In this document: positions 15,788 to 24,564 of the stretch, one piece after another
How the letters are laid out: each line of letters opens with the position of its first letter
Numbering within the stretch: position 1 is the first letter of the stretch
From: Verrucomicrobiota bacterium
Lineage (GTDB): Bacteria > Verrucomicrobiota > Verrucomicrobiia > Limisphaerales > CAIMTB01
Length of the DNA stretch: 64,000 bases
Assembly (NCBI GenBank): GCA_963205105.1
Contig: CAUJJW010000190.1
Location: forward strand, 1 to 64,000
Direction: 5' to 3'
Translations under genes and position numbers: made by a program
The notes under the pieces: generated by a model
Seen by the model: only the letters and a program-made list of their open reading frames with translations
Database searches by the model: none
What the model was told of the DNA's origin: nothing

Positions 15788-17410
15788 ATGCCCTGGGAGA
15801 CGATCCAGACCGGGATCGATGCATGGGCCTCCGCCCTGTGGCGCTGCCTGACCTGGGGGACTCTCGTCCTGGCCCTGGCCGGATTCCTGGAGCGCCTCGT
15901 TCGAAATCATTCGCCCCACCTGCGTTCCTGGATCTGGCGGATCGCCCACACCAAGGTCCTCCTGCTCCTCCTTGGGATCGGTGGAATTTCCCTCCCCGGT
16001 TGGGAGTTGTCCTGGCACCCCGCCCGCGCGGTCGCCGTCGACGTTGTCCCCGGCGACGTTGTCCCAGCCACGGTGCCTCTTGACCCGGCGGAACCCGCCC
16101 AGCTTGAGGTGTTCGGCAAGGCGCTGGGGCTGGGACTCGAATGCCTGCTGGGCCTTTGGATTGTCGGCTTCGCCTGGAATGCATGGCGACTGATCCGCCA
16201 ATGGGGCTGGACCCGCGCCTGGGTGCGGACCGGCGAACGAGCTCAGGAACCCGAACTCATCGCTGCGTTGGCGCGCTGGCGCGCCGGAGCCGAGAGGGAT
16301 TCTCCCGCCCGACGACGCCTGAAACGCCGGCTTCGGATCATCGTTCATGAGGAATCCAGCAGCCCGCAACTGGCAGGGATCCTCCGACCTACCCTGTTGC
16401 TTCCGGAGAACTGGCTGCGCCGGGGAGAAGCGCGAAACCTCGAGGCCGTTCTCGAACATGAGTTGCGGCATGTGGAAGGCCACGACCTCCTCTGGCGCTG
16501 GCTGCGCGCCTGGCTCCGCGCGTGCCTGTTCTTTCATCCGCTCCTGACCTGGTCGGATCGCCGCGCCGCCATCACCGAGGAAATGGTCTGCGACCACGCA
16601 GCGGTCGTCCACGGGGCGTTGTCACCGGCGGAGTACGGCCGGACTTTGCTTGAACTGGTGGCCCTCGACCGGCAAGGGCCTCGCCAAGGCTTGGGATCCA
16701 CGGTCGCAGGCCTTAGCCGACCCGCGCAAAATCTCGCCGAACGATTGTCGGCGCTGGGTGCGCCACGACGACCTCTCGGAGGGCACCAACGCGTGCTCAT
16801 CGCTCTGCTGCTGGCCATGCTCGCCGGGCTGGGCTGGGTCACCTTCGGACCGCACCGCGATATCGTGCAACGGGATGACCGCTTTCCGGTTCTGGGATTC
16901 CACGTTTCCCGTGGCCAGGGGCATTCCTTTGATTTCCAGTGGGAATCCCTGCGTGCCCTCGGCATGACGTTGACACGGGTCAACCCGACGTCCGGGCCGA
17001 ATGCACCCATCGCCCGCGCCGGGTTGCCTGCGCGACTGGCGGGATGGCTTCAAAGCTGGAGCCTTCAACCCGACTTCCAGTCCGCCCGCCGCTCACTGAG
17101 TTTCAGCAGCCGAGCGGAGGGTTACGCATTCCTCGTCCGGTTGGATGACCAGGTCGTATCGCCCTCCGCCTCCCTCGCCGTCCTCCGCGCCGAACTGGTG
17201 GACGATGCGGGCGAGACCATCCCCCTGCTGGAACACGACTATCCTCTCGACCCCGTATTTCCGGGGATCGGCTGCTTGAAAGTGTGGTTGCTCGAACCGG
17301 CACCCATCACCCCGGGACGTTTCGATCTCCGGTTGGTTCACTCCGAAACCGGCGAAGAAGTGGCCCTTCTCCGACTGGGTTCGTTGGGAGGAAACAGAGG
17401 ACATCCATGA
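15788..17410 (+). CDS. M56 (BlaR1/MecR1-type) membrane metalloprotease
   Basis: This 540-residue membrane protein has helices near 22-36, 55-70, 117-135 and 337-352. Its cytosolic-facing metalloprotease motif HELRH (224-228) lies in EAVLEHELRHVEGHDLLWR, with the downstream EEMVCDHAAV (about 264-272) giving the third zinc ligand. In BlaR1-like systems this domain cleaves or triggers cleavage of the paired repressor. The roughly 190-residue C-terminal part outside the last helix is not a recognisable penicillin-binding sensor, so the signal is probably not a beta-lactam. It lies between the BlaI-type gene (3 bp gap) and the LTPxQ gene (4-bp ATGA overlap), a clear operon. Confidence 0.88.
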   Translation: MPWETIQTGIDAWASALWRCLTWGTLVLALAGFLERLVRNHSPHLRSWIWRIAHTKVLLLLLGIGGISLPGWELSWHPARAVAVDVVPGDVVPATVPLDPAEPAQLEVFGKALGLGLECLLGLWIVGFAWNAWRLIRQWGWTRAWVRTGERAQEPELIAALARWRAGAERDSPARRRLKRRLRIIVHEESSSPQLAGILRPTLLLPENWLRRGEARNLEAVLEHELRHVEGHDLLWRWLRAWLRACLFFHPLLTWSDRRAAITEEMVCDHAAVVHGALSPAEYGRTLLELVALDRQGPRQGLGSTVAGLSRPAQNLAERLSALGAPRRPLGGHQRVLIALLLAMLAGLGWVTFGPHRDIVQRDDRFPVLGFHVSRGQGHSFDFQWESLRALGMTLTRVNPTSGPNAPIARAGLPARLAGWLQSWSLQPDFQSARRSLSFSSRAEGYAFLVRLDDQVVSPSASLAVLRAELVDDAGETIPLLEHDYPLDPVFPGIGCLKVWLLEPAPITPGRFDLRLVHSETGEEVALLRLGSLGGNRGHP

Positions 17411-18753
17411 ACAACACATTCCTGACTCCAGGCGTCCCCTGGGCGCTGGCCCTGGCACTGGTCACGATCAGCACTCCCGCACCCGCCCCAGCCCAGACCG
17501 GGGGAAACGGCGGTTCCGTCGGCGGAGGTGGCGGCGTGATGAACGCCCCCGGGGGACCACCCGTGATCACCCGCACCGAGACGTCGTCGGAGTGGGGCGG
17601 GCGCAGCAGCGTGTTGAATCTGATGGCCCACGACGGCGTTCAGCGGGAAATCGGCCTGACCCCGGAACAGCAGGAGGAGGCCAACGCGATTGTCGCCGCG
17701 TTCCGCCAGGCGCTTACCGAACGCCAGGAGGTCATCCGCCAGCGATTCAACGGGCCTTCGCCACGGATTCAGGAGGCCCAGGCGCGCATCGCTTTCATGC
17801 GCCAAACGGTGGCCGAATTCGATCGCCAGATTGAAGCCGTTCTCACGCCCGATCAGCAGGTCCGCTTCTCCAAAGCCTGTGAACAGGATCGACAATCCGG
17901 CACCTCACCAGGGTCTGCGTCGGGGTCGTTATCGAAGGCAGGTCGAAGCTCAACGACTCCCTCCGGAAGCGTCCGGAGTGACGCGGATGGTTCCGTTTCG
18001 GCTCTCCCGCCCGGCACCGGCGCCAGCCACGCGGCGTCAGGTCAGGATTCCTTCTCCAGCAGCGGCGATCCCGGAAGCCCCTCGCGGGTGATCCGAAATC
18101 CGTCGGTCCGATCCTCACTGGGTTTGACCCCGGAGCAATCCGCCGAGATCGACCGGATCCTGGCGGGCTTCCAACAGCAGGAACTTCAGTGGGTGCAGGA
18201 AGGATTCAACCGACGCGTCCAGGATCGTCTGCAGAACCCGCGCAGGAATAACGGCCACAACGGGCCGGACCTGGCGACGGCCGCTTCGCAGGCGACCCTG
18301 CGCCTGGAACAACTTCTCCAACCGGCCCAACAAGCCAGACTCCAGCAGATCTCCTTCCAGGCCGAAGGGGCATCGGCCTTGTTCCGCCCCGCGATGGTTC
18401 AAGCGTTGAAGCTGACGTCCACGCAGCAGGCCCGTTTGGCGTCCATCGCCCAAACCACCCGAAAACAGGCGGACACCCTCCTGGGCCGCCAAACTCCGAG
18501 ACCTCCTGTGGATGCCTCCGGCGTTCCTGTTCTGCCGACGCGTCCACCCAAGTTGTTCAGCCAAAATGATTTGGAACGCGCTGAACGGACCAAGGAGCAG
18601 GGTTCGCGATCCACGCTTGCCGTCCTCACCCCGGACCAGCGCCAAACCTACAACGCCATGCTGGGTCGCCCCTATCCTGGCCTGGCTCAAATCCCTGGCT
18701 TCGGCGGGGGCAGTTCGAGCATCCAGGAACAAGGCCAGGGCGTTTCGCGGTAA
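17407..18753 (+). CDS. Secreted protein with repeated LTPxQ motifs
   Basis: This 448-residue protein has a signal peptide (PWALALALVTISTPAPAPAQ) and is rich in Gln, Arg and Ser. It contains helical units that each open with an LTPxQ-type motif: GLTPEQQEEA (about 81), VLTPDQQVRF (about 145), GLTPEQSAEI (about 238), KLTSTQQARL (about 333) and VLTPDQRQTY (about 405). The motif recalls the LTxxQ periplasmic CpxP/Spy-type proteins, which bind unfolded proteins or metals, although the overall length is larger. Its start codon overlaps the M56 stop, so it may be the exported effector or sensor partner of this BlaI-M56 system. That role is inference. Confidence 0.75.
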   Translation: MNNTFLTPGVPWALALALVTISTPAPAPAQTGGNGGSVGGGGGVMNAPGGPPVITRTETSSEWGGRSSVLNLMAHDGVQREIGLTPEQQEEANAIVAAFRQALTERQEVIRQRFNGPSPRIQEAQARIAFMRQTVAEFDRQIEAVLTPDQQVRFSKACEQDRQSGTSPGSASGSLSKAGRSSTTPSGSVRSDADGSVSALPPGTGASHAASGQDSFSSSGDPGSPSRVIRNPSVRSSLGLTPEQSAEIDRILAGFQQQELQWVQEGFNRRVQDRLQNPRRNNGHNGPDLATAASQATLRLEQLLQPAQQARLQQISFQAEGASALFRPAMVQALKLTSTQQARLASIAQTTRKQADTLLGRQTPRPPVDASGVPVLPTRPPKLFSQNDLERAERTKEQGSRSTLAVLTPDQRQTYNAMLGRPYPGLAQIPGFGGGSSSIQEQGQGVSR

Positions 18754-18937
18754 GCGGAACGGCCTTTCATCCTGTCGAAAAGAGGGCCGTGTTCTGCGTC
18801 AACACGGTGAGGCTCCCACGGGGAACGGGGTGCCGTCCTTGACTTTGACACGGCTTCCCGTTGCTGACACCGTCCGCCTCAGTCTCATGCGGGCAACCCC
18901 CGCTGTCGCCCACTGCTCCGTTTGAGCCGCGTTCACG

Positions 18938-19501
18938 ATGAAATCGTTTCTCGTCAATCTGTTGGTCGTTCTCTCCCTGATTCTCTGCTCCTTCAACGCG
19001 TATCAGTGGTTCCGCGAGGCGAAACTCCACGGTCAGATCCAGACTTTGGGCGGCGAGATCTTCAAAAAATCCGGTGAGATCCAAAACCTCCAGCAGACCG
19101 TCCAAATCCACCAGGAGGAGATCAAGCGCCTGGAAAACATCCGCGAGAACTTCAATACCCTGGTGAAGAGCAACCGCCTGGTCATCAGCGCGTTGGAGGA
19201 ACAGTCCGAGAAATACCGGCGCGACGCCCAAGTCCAGGCCGCCAAGGCAGCCCAGGTGGAGCAGTACAAGACCGCCTACGAAAAGGCCAATGAGGGGATC
19301 GTGAAGGCGAACGAGGTCATTCAGCAGCAGAACGAACGCATGAAAGGCCTGGCCGAGGAACGCAACCAGTTCGTGGAACGCTCCAACAAACTGACTCTCG
19401 ACTACAAAAGCCTGGCCGAGGATTACCAAAAGGTACTCGGCCTGTACACGAACCTGGTCGCCCAGGTGAACGCCGCCAACGAGAAGAATGCCCGGCGCTA
19501 G
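18938..19501 (+). CDS. Membrane-anchored coiled-coil protein of unknown function
   Basis: This 187-residue protein has an N-terminal hydrophobic segment (SFLVNLLVVLSLILCSFNAY, about 3-22) followed by an almost uninterrupted coiled coil with heptad-like Leu, Ile, Glu and Gln spacing (GQIQTLGGEIFKKSGEIQNL to the end). It resembles small bacterial inner-membrane proteins with a long periplasmic or cytoplasmic helical arm, but I recognise no named family. It stands alone between the LTPxQ gene and a repeat, with 184 bp upstream in which I see no gene. Confidence 0.72.
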   Translation: MKSFLVNLLVVLSLILCSFNAYQWFREAKLHGQIQTLGGEIFKKSGEIQNLQQTVQIHQEEIKRLENIRENFNTLVKSNRLVISALEEQSEKYRRDAQVQAAKAAQVEQYKTAYEKANEGIVKANEVIQQQNERMKGLAEERNQFVERSNKLTLDYKSLAEDYQKVLGLYTNLVAQVNAANEKNARR

Positions 19502-19512
19502 CGCTCCTGCCC

Positions 19513-19567
19513 ATGAACCGTGCCTCCGTAGCGGCGGGCGTCTCGCCCCCCGGAATCCCCGGTTCAT
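19513..19567 (+). repeat. Short module A repeat with perfect 8-bp inverted ends
   Basis: This 55-bp copy is the most compact in the window: ATGAACCG at 19513-19520 and CGGTTCAT at 19560-19567 are perfect inverted ends around a shortened module A core. It lies between two same-strand genes and ends 42 bp before the next start codon. Confidence 0.85.
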
Positions 19568-19609
19568 GGTCCCCATACGTGTCCAACTATTTGGAAAACG
19601 CTCCTACCC

Positions 19610-20863
19610 ATGACTCTGCCCGCCGATTCCCGCCTCGACGACCTCGCCGCGCGCGTTGAACGGATCGTCGCCTCCGCCCCGGTACTCGACATCCATACCC
19701 ACCTCTACGACCCCGCCTTCGGACCCCTCCTGCTCTGGGGCATCGACGACCTGCTCGTCTACCATTACCTCGTCGCCGAGGCCTTCCGGCAGCTCCGCGA
19801 ACCGTACGAAGACTTCTGGCGCCTCGATAAATCCGCCCAAGCCGACCGGGTCTGGGATGCGTTGTTTGTCCGCAACTCACCGGTTTCAGAGTCCTGCCGG
19901 GGCGTGCTGACCACCCTCCATCGGCTCGGCATCGACCCCCGCCGCCACGACCTGCCATCCCTCAGGAAATGGTTTGCCGCCTGGAAAACCCCCGATTACG
20001 TCGATCGCTGCCTGAATCTCGCGAATTTGCGCGGGATTCTAATGACCAATTCACCCTTCGACGACGAGGAGCGCCCCGTATGGGAAGGTGGTTTCACCCG
20101 GGACACCCGTTTCCAAGCCGCCCTGCGCATCGATCCGCTGCTCGTCGCCTGGCCCGATGCCGCCGCTCGTCTCGCACAATGGGGGTATGTCTCATCCGCG
20201 GATCTGAACCAGGCGAATTTCGACGGCGCACGGCGTTTCCTGGCGGATTGGGCCCGCAAGATCTCCGCCCGCTACGTGATGGTGTCGTTGCCGCCGTCCT
20301 TCCGATACCCGGACACCTCCCCCACCACCCGGCTCATCGACGAAGTGGTCCTGCCGTTCTGTCGGGAACACGGCCTCCCTTTCGCCCTCATGCCGGGGGT
20401 GAAACGCGCGGTCAACCCGGCTCTCCGCCTGGCCGGCGATGGCATGGGACGCAGTGACCTGTCCGCCCTGGAAAACCTGTGCTCGGCCAACCCCGCCAAC
20501 CGCTTCCTGGCCACCGTCCTTTCCCGGGAAAATCAGCACGAACTTTGCGTGGTGGCCCGGAAGTTCCGAAACCTCCACATCTTTGGCTGCTGGTGGTTCA
20601 CCAACATCCCCCTGGTGATCGATGAAATGACCCGCCTTCGATTGGAACTGCTCGGGTTGAGCTTCACTCCCCAGCATTCCGACGCCCGCGTGCTGGACCA
20701 GGTCATCTACAAATGGGACCACAATCGGCGCATCATCGGATCCGTGCTCGCTGAGAAGTACGTGGACCTGGCCCGCAGCGGTTGGTGGGTGACCGAAGAC
20801 GAGATCCGGAGAGACGTTTCGGCACTGTTTGGCGGCGCCTTCGAGTCGTTCTGCCAATCCTGA
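19610..20863 (+). CDS. Uronate-isomerase-like amidohydrolase-superfamily protein
   Basis: This 417-residue protein is related to UxaC, the uronate isomerase that interconverts glucuronate/galacturonate and fructuronate/tagaturonate. The N-terminal metal motif is VLDIHTHLYD (His-x-His, about 24-33). The C-terminal half has IFGCWWFTNIPL and the TPQHSDARVLDQVIYKWDHNRRII stretch that parallels the conserved UxaC region. At 417 residues it is shorter than typical UxaC (about 470) and quite divergent, so the substrate may differ. No other uronate-pathway genes are nearby; the cysteine desulfurase gene follows after 14 bp. Confidence 0.78.
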   Translation: MTLPADSRLDDLAARVERIVASAPVLDIHTHLYDPAFGPLLLWGIDDLLVYHYLVAEAFRQLREPYEDFWRLDKSAQADRVWDALFVRNSPVSESCRGVLTTLHRLGIDPRRHDLPSLRKWFAAWKTPDYVDRCLNLANLRGILMTNSPFDDEERPVWEGGFTRDTRFQAALRIDPLLVAWPDAAARLAQWGYVSSADLNQANFDGARRFLADWARKISARYVMVSLPPSFRYPDTSPTTRLIDEVVLPFCREHGLPFALMPGVKRAVNPALRLAGDGMGRSDLSALENLCSANPANRFLATVLSRENQHELCVVARKFRNLHIFGCWWFTNIPLVIDEMTRLRLELLGLSFTPQHSDARVLDQVIYKWDHNRRIIGSVLAEKYVDLARSGWWVTEDEIRRDVSALFGGAFESFCQS

Positions 20864-20877
20864 AGGGTTCCGCCCGC

Positions 20878-22041
20878 ATGCGACCACGCCCGCCGGAGAC
20901 CATCTACCTCGATTACAACGCCACCACGCCCCTGGACCCCGGCATCCGCGAGCAGATGCTCCAAGCCCAGGACCACGCCTGGGGCAACCCGTCGAGCGTT
21001 CACCATGTGGGACGCCACGCGCGTGCCCTGCTCGACGACGCCCGCGACCGACTCGCCGCCTGCCTCCGCTGCCGACCCGGTGAGATCGTCTTCACCAGCG
21101 GGGGAACCGAGGCCAACAACCTTGCCGTCTTCGGCTGCGCCCGAGCCCGACGCCCGGCCGCACGGCACCTCCTGTGTTCCTCGATTGAGCACCACGCCGT
21201 CCTCCATGCCTTCGAGACACTTGCCCGCCATGAGGGTTTTGAGTGCTCCCAGATCCCCGCGGACCGCTCGGGTCGGATTTCCCCGGAAGCGGTCGCCCGA
21301 GCCCTCCGTCCGGACACCGCCCTGGTGTCCGTCATGGCCGCCAACAACGAAACCGGCGTGCTCCAGCCCGTGGCCGAAATCGCCCGGCTGTGCCGTTCCA
21401 AGGGCATTCCCTTCCATACCGACGCCCTGCAATGGTTCGGCAAGGAGCCGATCGCAGCGGTGCACGACTGGAACGCCGACCTTGTCACGCTGTGCGCCCA
21501 CAAGATGCATGGTCCAAAAGGCGCCGGAGCCCTCTGGGTACGCTCTCCCTTGCGGTTGGAACCGGTACAAGTGGGTGGCGGCCACGAACTGGAACGACGC
21601 GCCGGCACCGAGAACCTGCCCGCCATCCTGGGCCTCGTGGAAGCGGTGGAGCGGTTCGGTTCAACGCCGGTCTTTGACCGATCCCGCCTGGCGCCCTGGG
21701 TGGATCGTCTTGCTCAACGCCTTTCCGAAATCGAGGGAGTGATCGTTCACGGAGCTGAGGTTCCCCGGCTGTGCAACACCCTCGCCTTCAGTGTGGCGGG
21801 AGCCGACAGTCTCAGCCTGATCGCCAACCTGGATATGGCCGGGGTTTGCGCCTCCAGCGGGTCCGCCTGCTCGTCGGGATCGATAACGCCGTCGCATGTC
21901 CTCCTGGCCATGGGCTGTTCGGCTGAACAAGCGTCATCGCTGGTGCGGTTGTCGCTGGGCCGCGAGAACACGGAGGCGGAAATCCAGGCGGTGGGCGCGG
22001 GTTTGGCGGGGTGGATTGGCCGCGCCCGAAGCTATTCCTGA
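20878..22041 (+). CDS. Cysteine desulfurase (IscS/NifS class V aminotransferase family)
   Basis: This 387-residue PLP enzyme removes sulfur from cysteine for Fe-S cluster, tRNA or cofactor assembly. It has the opening IYLDYNATTPLDP, the motif SIEHHAVL with the PLP-stacking His, the PLP lysine in LCAHKMHGPKGAGAL, the RAGTENLPAILG segment, and the catalytic-Cys loop in CASSGSACSSGS. The ATG at 20878 places the conserved IYLDYNATT near residue 9, as usual. It overlaps no neighbour and lies 14 bp after the UxaC-like gene. No iscU or sufBCD is adjacent, so it could serve tRNA thiolation or general Fe-S supply. Confidence 0.92.
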   Translation: MRPRPPETIYLDYNATTPLDPGIREQMLQAQDHAWGNPSSVHHVGRHARALLDDARDRLAACLRCRPGEIVFTSGGTEANNLAVFGCARARRPAARHLLCSSIEHHAVLHAFETLARHEGFECSQIPADRSGRISPEAVARALRPDTALVSVMAANNETGVLQPVAEIARLCRSKGIPFHTDALQWFGKEPIAAVHDWNADLVTLCAHKMHGPKGAGALWVRSPLRLEPVQVGGGHELERRAGTENLPAILGLVEAVERFGSTPVFDRSRLAPWVDRLAQRLSEIEGVIVHGAEVPRLCNTLAFSVAGADSLSLIANLDMAGVCASSGSACSSGSITPSHVLLAMGCSAEQASSLVRLSLGRENTEAEIQAVGAGLAGWIGRARSYS

Positions 22042-22046
22042 GACCC

Positions 22047-22055
22047 TGTGAACAA
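22047..22055 (-). promoter_or_regulatory. Candidate DnaA box
   Basis: The minus strand reads TTGTTCACA, one mismatch from the TTATNCACA consensus. It is in the dnaN upstream region. A single match is weak evidence alone. Confidence 0.35.
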
Positions 22056-22180
22056 GTCCCTGATAACGGCCGAGAAAGGGGGAGTTATTCAGGATCCGGC
22101 GGGTTGTCCGGAAAGGCCTCCGGTGTTGTGCCCGGAGGTCGACCCATTCAAAGCCGTTGTGGCTCAACCCCAACAGGAGG

Positions 22181-22209
22181 TTGTTAGGCTTGTCCACAGC
22201 CCTTAATAT
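22181..22209 (+). promoter_or_regulatory. Candidate sigma70-type promoter of dnaN with a DnaA box in its spacer
   Basis: TTGTTA (22181-22186) and TAATAT (22204-22209) are separated by 17 bases and each matches the consensus hexamer at 4 of 6 positions. The DnaA-box-like TTGTCCACA at 22190-22198, one mismatch from TTATCCACA, lies inside the spacer, so bound DnaA could block or tune transcription. Confidence 0.45.
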
Positions 22210-22222
22210 GGGGCTTTCTTTA
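22198..22222 (+). terminator. Possible weak intrinsic terminator upstream of dnaN
   Basis: AGCCC and GGGCT form a 5-bp stem around an AT-rich loop, followed by TTTCTTTATT. It could end transcription of the cysteine desulfurase gene. It overlaps the candidate dnaN promoter, so only one of the two readings may be right. Confidence 0.3.
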
Positions 22223-22250
22223 TTCAAGAGATCTCTCTATTAAGCCCGTT

Positions 22251-23360
22251 ATGAAACTCGCGATCGCCAAGGAGCAGATCCTCCAGGGATTGCAGGCGGT
22301 GCAGAATGTCGTGGGCAGCCGTACCACGCTGCCGATCCTGTCCAATGTGCTCTTGAAGGCGGTCGACAACCGTGTGGAACTCACGGCCACCGACTTGGAC
22401 GTCACCGTCTCCTGCGCCGTGGAGGCCAAAGTCCACACCCCTGGAAGCACCACCATTCCCGTTAAAAAGTTCTTCGGCATCTGCCGGGAGCTGGGCCATT
22501 TCGAAATCGATCTGGAAACCGACGAACGGAACGTCTGCACGCTGTCCGCCGGCAACTCCTACTATCGGATCAACGGACTGCCAGCCGAGGACTTCCCTCC
22601 GTTGCCTTTATTCAGCGATAAACGCCACGTGGTGCTGCCGCAGGAGAAATTGCGGGCCATGCTCAAGAAGACGGCCTTCGCGATCTCCTCGGACGAAAGC
22701 CGCTACGTCCTGAACGGCATCTACCACAGCCTTCGAAACCACAAGGTCACCCTGGTCGCCACCGATGGGCGCCGACTGGCCCTCGTGGAGGAAGAGGTGG
22801 AGGTGACCCCGGAGAGCGAAGGGGACTTCATCGTGCCCACCAAGGCGATCAATGAACTCACCCGCCTCCTCCAGCCTGGCGGAGAGGTCGCGATCCGCTA
22901 CACCGACAACCAGGTGGCCTACAGCCTCAAGGGCGAGAAGTCCCCGTCCATCCTCATCATCTCGAAACTGGTGGAGGGCAATTACCCCAATTACCGACAG
23001 GTGATCCCCACCGACTTCAAGGAACGCGTCACCGTGGTGCGCGAGGAACTGCTCCAGGCCCTGCGGCGCGCGGAGATCATGACCAGCGACAAGTCGAATT
23101 CGGTGAAGCTGGCGTTCACGAAGAACAATTTGGCCATCACCGCCAACACCCCCGAGGTGGGTGAAGCGCGTGAGAGTCTCGCCATCAACTACAAGGGGGC
23201 CGACGTGGCTATCGCCTTCAACCCCACCTACTTGATGGACCCGCTGAAGGCGCTCGATGGCGATGAAGTCTTCCTGGAGCTCAATGACGAATTGAGTCCG
23301 GGCGTGGTGAAGACCAACACGCCCTTCCTCTACGTCATCATGCCGATGCGGATGGCGTGA
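22251..23360 (+). CDS. dnaN: DNA polymerase III subunit beta (sliding clamp)
   Basis: This 369-residue protein is the ring-shaped clamp that tethers DNA polymerase III to DNA. It has the typical three-domain length and family segments: MKLAIAKEQILQGLQAVQNVVGSRTTLPILSNVLL, TATDLDVTVSCAVEA, FPPLPLF, LNGIYHSL, LVATDGRRLAL and the C-terminal FLYVIMPMRMA, which closes the dimer and peptide-binding pocket. dnaA is not in the window. The 3' end overlaps the convergent resB gene by 23 bp. The upstream DNA carries DnaA-box-like sites, discussed separately. Confidence 0.97.
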   Translation: MKLAIAKEQILQGLQAVQNVVGSRTTLPILSNVLLKAVDNRVELTATDLDVTVSCAVEAKVHTPGSTTIPVKKFFGICRELGHFEIDLETDERNVCTLSAGNSYYRINGLPAEDFPPLPLFSDKRHVVLPQEKLRAMLKKTAFAISSDESRYVLNGIYHSLRNHKVTLVATDGRRLALVEEEVEVTPESEGDFIVPTKAINELTRLLQPGGEVAIRYTDNQVAYSLKGEKSPSILIISKLVEGNYPNYRQVIPTDFKERVTVVREELLQALRRAEIMTSDKSNSVKLAFTKNNLAITANTPEVGEARESLAINYKGADVAIAFNPTYLMDPLKALDGDEVFLELNDELSPGVVKTNTPFLYVIMPMRMA

Positions 23361-24564
23361 GCCGGGCCGACTGCTTCCGCACGAACGCAAACAAGTGGAT
23401 GCTGAATTGGACCAGGAGTCCAACGCCCACGATGATGCAGGCTAGGTAGGGGGTCAGCCATGCCGGGTTCCGCACGACCTGTAGAATGGTCACCGTGTCC
23501 CCCACATAACTGGCCTGATAGAACGTCAGCCCCTGGTAGCGCAACGGGGTGTTCATGTAGATCTTCACTTCCCGGTCCTCGCCCGTCTTCGCGTTCTTCA
23601 GGCGCACCTGGCTGGAGAAGTTCTTGGGGATTTCGGTCCCTTTGTACTTGTCGTGCTGGAAGTCCAACAGTGTGAGGCTGAAGTCTTTATAGTGCCGTCG
23701 CAGCCGCAGGGCCATGTCGTACTTCTTGCCCTGGACTTCGAACGACTGCGGCCGCATCAGGTGCTCGCTCACCAGGAAGGAGCCCACCGAACCCTGGGGC
23801 CCCACCACTTCCACCACCGCGCTCGGCACGTCCCGGGAGTCCAGCACCGTGACCTTCGGCAATTCGATGGCAGCGAACCGGGTTCCCACCCCGCCCGAGA
23901 CCGGCGGCGCATCCGAAACCGCCTCACGATTGGTCATCATCGAGTTGGGGTAGTACCGCACGATCTTCAGTTGGAACGGCAGTTCCGGATGGTTCAACGA
24001 CGCGCCCGTCGAGAGCAGGGTGTCCGGGATGGCCACCACCCGGTCACGATCGGGTTGGGAACCGTCCACCACCGCCAGCTCGGCCTGACGATCGCTCTCG
24101 GAGTAGCTCTTGGTCTCGCCTTCCGCGAGCCGCATGGCGCTTTCGCGGGAGAGAACATCCGTAAACAATTGACCAACAAGAAGTAACACAATGCCCGAGT
24201 GAACCAGCACGATGCCCAGCTTCTTGCGGGACAGTTGGAACCGGGTGATGTGCGCCGCCAGCAGGTTCACCAGGAGCATGCCGCCCAACAGGTAACCGCC
24301 AGGGAACACCGGGATATAGGCCGCCTGGGTCACGTCGGCGGCGGTCGAAGGCGGCAGGTAGATGTGGATCATCTGCAGCGTCTTCTTGAGGGCGGCCGTC
24401 ATCGACGCCAGGTCGACGAAGGCGCTTTGGAAGAAGCGGTCCTGAGCCAGGTACAGGCCCAGGGGCTCCTGGGCCATGGTGCCAAGGAACACCAGCAACA
24501 GACTGAGGGAAAGCAACGCCAGGGTCAGGCGAAGCGAGGCCAGGGGTTTAAAGATCCAGCTCAT
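23338..24564 (-). CDS. resB: ResB-like cytochrome c biogenesis protein
   Basis: This 408-residue membrane protein matches ResB/CcsB of system II cytochrome c maturation, which works with CcsA/ResC to deliver haem to apocytochromes outside the inner membrane. Helices lie near the N-terminus (LRLTLALLSLSLLLVFLGTMA), at GGYLLGGMLLVNLLAAHI and GIVLVHSGIVLLLVGQLF, and near the C-terminus (WLTPYLACIIVGVGLLVQFSIHLFAF), with a large extracytoplasmic region between the third and fourth. The motif NTPLRYQGLTFYQASYVGD is characteristic. Its start overlaps the stop of the lipoprotein gene as ATGA. No ccsA is in the window. Confidence 0.88.
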   Translation of the reverse strand: MSWIFKPLASLRLTLALLSLSLLLVFLGTMAQEPLGLYLAQDRFFQSAFVDLASMTAALKKTLQMIHIYLPPSTAADVTQAAYIPVFPGGYLLGGMLLVNLLAAHITRFQLSRKKLGIVLVHSGIVLLLVGQLFTDVLSRESAMRLAEGETKSYSESDRQAELAVVDGSQPDRDRVVAIPDTLLSTGASLNHPELPFQLKIVRYYPNSMMTNREAVSDAPPVSGGVGTRFAAIELPKVTVLDSRDVPSAVVEVVGPQGSVGSFLVSEHLMRPQSFEVQGKKYDMALRLRRHYKDFSLTLLDFQHDKYKGTEIPKNFSSQVRLKNAKTGEDREVKIYMNTPLRYQGLTFYQASYVGDTVTILQVVRNPAWLTPYLACIIVGVGLLVQFSIHLFAFVRKQSARLTPSASA

